A stretch of DNA of 24,754 nt, taken from positions 1-24,754 of the forward strand of contig JBKQPR010000078.1 of the NCBI GenBank assembly GCA_052144935.1. The letters are read 5' to 3'. Origin of the DNA: JOPF133 sp052144935 (GTDB lineage: Bacteria; Acidobacteriota; Terriglobia; Bryobacterales; Bryobacteraceae). The notes beneath the pieces were generated by a model that was given only the letters and a program-made list of their open reading frames with translations, was not told where the DNA came from and did not search any database. This document shows, piece after piece, positions 23,332-24,754 of the stretch. Position 1 is the first letter of the stretch. The number at the start of each line of letters is the position of its first letter. The position numbers and the translations under genes were made by a program.

Positions 23332-24303
23332 TTATTCATACCTACTTGTAAGACCGCCAGGGCCGCCGCTAATAATTCTTGGGACAGATCCCCAATTTTG
23401 CTTCGTCTGTAGGTACGGCATTACTTCTGTGAAACGCAAGATGCCGGGGAATGCGGTCTCTTCGATTGGAGCCATCAGTGCCATTCCACTCGGGTCCATA
23501 CCATAAGCATGAATCGACGAGAAGTCTTTGCCGTCCTCTATTCTTCTGAACTCTAGGAGTATTCTCACGCCCTGAATGCTCGGAATACCACGGCTGAGGC
23601 TGCGACCGGAAACCTCCTGAACAATTGGGACGAGATTGGCAAACCTGATCGGAACTGGATGGGGAATATTCTTGGACAGCCTATCAATGATCTGGTTAGG
23701 GACTGTGAAGATGGGGCCTACTTTCCTTACGGTAATCTCGTTCGGCATTTGCTGAGCAAAAACCAGGTCAAGGAAGATCCGCACATGCGTCACATCCGGA
23801 AGTCCGGTGCTTACGACGTTGAGGTCAAAATCGCCCGGCACGCCGTTAGCGCACATAACCATACCAGTCTCCGGCTCCACTTGTAGTACAGGTTCATGCG
23901 ATACCACACTTGGAGCCTGATAGTAGTTATGTGTCTCATCACCAACCCTGATTGTTCCGGTATTGTCCCGAAATCCTTGCGCGACTCTTACCTGCGCGTT
24001 GACTCCACTCGTATCGACCGCATTATGGAGAGGAGCAGGCAGATCGCCAGAACCACCATCTTCATGGCCGTGCTGCCTGCCTCTACGTCTCAGTTCAGCC
24101 GCTCCAACGACTATAAAAATTGTGGCTACGATTATGACGGATATCTCTAGAGGCTTCCCGACGAGAAACAGGTAAAAGGCAGGCAGGTTCTCTTGGATGT
24201 AGGCGAGGCCGTGCAGAGCATCGAGGAGATGAACCGCGCCTATAGCTATGAACAAGGCGATGCCTCCGATGAAACTGCGGATTGGCGAAAGGTGCATCCC
24301 CAT
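23332..24303 (-). CDS. Two-TM protein of unknown function (element cargo)
   Basis: About 323 residues from ATG 24303; GTG 24309 and ATG 24297 are alternatives and no good Shine-Dalgarno decides. Two N-terminal TM helices (about residues 10-28, SFIGGIALFIAIGAVHLLDA, and 52-70, EISVIIVATIFIVVGAAEL) are followed by RRRGRQHGHED and a soluble domain of about 240 residues with no motif I recognise (MVMCANGVPGDFDLNVVSTGL; HVRIFLDLVFAQQMPNEITV; VRILLEFRRIEDGKDFSSIHAYG). Arg-rich residues after TM2 suggest a cytoplasmic C-terminal domain. It is the last gene of the element, transcribed inward from the right terminal repeat. No function is assigned; membrane-bound effectors or sensors of mobile elements can have this layout, but that is only a possibility. 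Confidence 0.8.
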   Translation of the reverse strand: MGMHLSPIRSFIGGIALFIAIGAVHLLDALHGLAYIQENLPAFYLFLVGKPLEISVIIVATIFIVVGAAELRRRGRQHGHEDGGSGDLPAPLHNAVDTSGVNAQVRVAQGFRDNTGTIRVGDETHNYYQAPSVVSHEPVLQVEPETGMVMCANGVPGDFDLNVVSTGLPDVTHVRIFLDLVFAQQMPNEITVRKVGPIFTVPNQIIDRLSKNIPHPVPIRFANLVPIVQEVSGRSLSRGIPSIQGVRILLEFRRIEDGKDFSSIHAYGMDPSGMALMAPIEETAFPGILRFTEVMPYLQTKQNWGSVPRIISGGPGGLTSRYE

Positions 24304-24359
24304 CCCCACAGTCTACCGCCGACTGATCTCGATCTGTGCGAATTCAAACACCACAACCT

Positions 24360-24389
24360 ATTGTGGTCCATTTTGAGCGTTGTTGTCAA
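24360..24389 (-). promoter_or_regulatory. Cargo promoter with -35 inside the right terminal repeat
   Basis: Minus strand: TTGACA (24384-24389) lies in the terminal repeat, 18-nt spacer, CACAAT (24360-24365). Transcription would start near 24353 and run into the two-TM gene with a leader of about 50 nt. Confidence 0.55.
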
Positions 24390-24402
24390 GTAGATAATCA
24401 CG
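24378..24402 (-). repeat. Right terminal inverted repeat, 25 bp
   Basis: Exact reverse complement of 20521-20545. Confidence 0.95.
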
Positions 24403-24410
24403 GCGGCTAC
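24403..24410. repeat. Target site duplication, right copy (GCGGCTAC)
   Basis: Identical to 20513-20520 and flush with the right terminal repeat. Confidence 0.9.
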
Positions 24411-24637
24411 CCGTCGCCCCACATCTCACAGGTTGGCCGCCTTACTAGACGGCAACATATCGGCTAGCGAAGGCTTCGAATGAACGCGGCCACTTTTTCG
24501 GCTGTCACTTTGCGAATTATTTGGCGAACCGCCCGCAGGAAAGCGCTCCTTCCGAGTGGCACGTAAACCGCCCGGAACAGGTTCTCCGATGACTCGAAAT
24601 GTCAGTGGGCCGGCCGACGATTGTGGGGAGTAACAAT

Positions 24638-24745
24638 CCTCCGGCAGAGCCGGAGGCTTTTGCGGTTGCTGGCCCCTCAAAGGGGCCTGATCGCAACCGC
24701 TCAAAAACCGGTCCCGCGCGCCGCACGCTGCTGATCGGGCCGGTT
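24638..24745. other. Three consecutive stem-loops near the right edge
   Basis: Stem 1: CCTCCGGC aga GCCGGAGG (24638-24656), followed by CTTTT. Stem 2: GCGGTTGC / GCAACCGC (24662-24669 / 24693-24700) enclosing a second stem GGCCCCT caa AGGGGCC (24671-24687). Stem 3: AACCGG..CCCG / CGGG..CCGGTT (24706-24716 / 24736-24745). The region 24411-24637 has no convincing gene. Possibilities are stacked terminators, REP-like elements or a structured RNA or transposon end that continues past the window. Confidence 0.55.
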
Positions 24746-24754
24746 GCGCCCGAC

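Larger units (their letters stand above)
20521..24402 (+). mobile_element. IS1595-family transposable element with passenger genes (3882 bp)
   Basis: Bounded by perfect 25-bp inverted repeats (20521-20545 and 24378-24402, beginning CGTGATTATCTACTTGACAA) and an 8-bp direct repeat GCGGCTAC on each side. A typical IS of this family is about 1 kb; this one holds a transposase plus about 2.8 kb of cargo: DUF3467-like protein, XRE regulator, HigB-like toxin, a class II tRNA-like gene, a small basic ORF and a two-TM protein. The cargo is visibly more AT-rich than the flanking chromosome. Perfect repeats and perfect target duplication suggest a recent insertion of the whole unit. Confidence 0.92.

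Noticed and set aside
24426..24704. 92-codon minus-strand ORF near the right edge
   Set aside because: It covers the stem-loops, is Pro/Ser/Arg-rich with no motif, and is likely a by-product of the repeats.

Overview
The window looks like a chromosomal segment of a high-GC soil Acidobacteriota, probably of the Solibacter/Bryobacter type. This is inferred from gene content, not from a marker gene. The supporting genes are repeated modules of an ECF sigma factor plus a Ser/Thr kinase with a PD40 propeller, a HAF-repeat secreted protein, and an ABC permease of the ATPase-less acidobacterial type.

Positions 1-8100 (minus strand) hold three paralogous signalling modules. Module 1 is an intact sigma gene followed by a kinase that runs off the left edge. 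Module 2 is a sigma gene with a one-base frameshift overlapping an intact 971-residue kinase. Module 3 is a kinase alone, with a one-base frameshift in its propeller; its sigma gene seems to have been deleted, leaving a five-codon scar between promoter and kinase. Each module starts at a TATAAT box only 11-14 nt from the first start codon, next to a GGCAGGCG palindrome. Module 3 is divergent from an intact HAF-repeat gene (8096-10441). Traces of the same leader sit beside modules 1 and 2.

Positions 10442-17300 are ordinary chromosomal genes on the minus strand: an oligopeptidase B-like protease, a small protein with a recombinase-like C-terminus, and a two-gene unit of D-threonine aldolase/D-serine dehydratase-like enzyme and FtsX/MacB-type permease joined by a GTGA overlap. 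Positions 17300-17880 hold fragments of decayed genes.

Positions 17883-20223 hold two minus-strand accessory genes: a protein with a caspase-fold His/Cys pattern like the MARTX cysteine protease domain (peptidase C80), fused to a coiled coil, and an FRG-domain protein.

Positions 20521-24402 form a complete 3.9-kb mobile element with 25-bp perfect terminal inverted repeats and an 8-bp target duplication (GCGGCTAC). It carries an IS1595-type transposase and cargo: an overlapping HigB-like toxin / XRE regulator / DUF3467-like operon, a class II tRNA-like gene with tRNA-Ser features but a predicted UAU anticodon, a 49-codon basic small ORF, and a two-TM protein of unknown function. Both terminal repeats contain TTGACA, placed as the -35 of inward promoters. 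This element and its tRNA are the most unusual content of the window. Beyond it, three consecutive stem-loops lie at the right edge.
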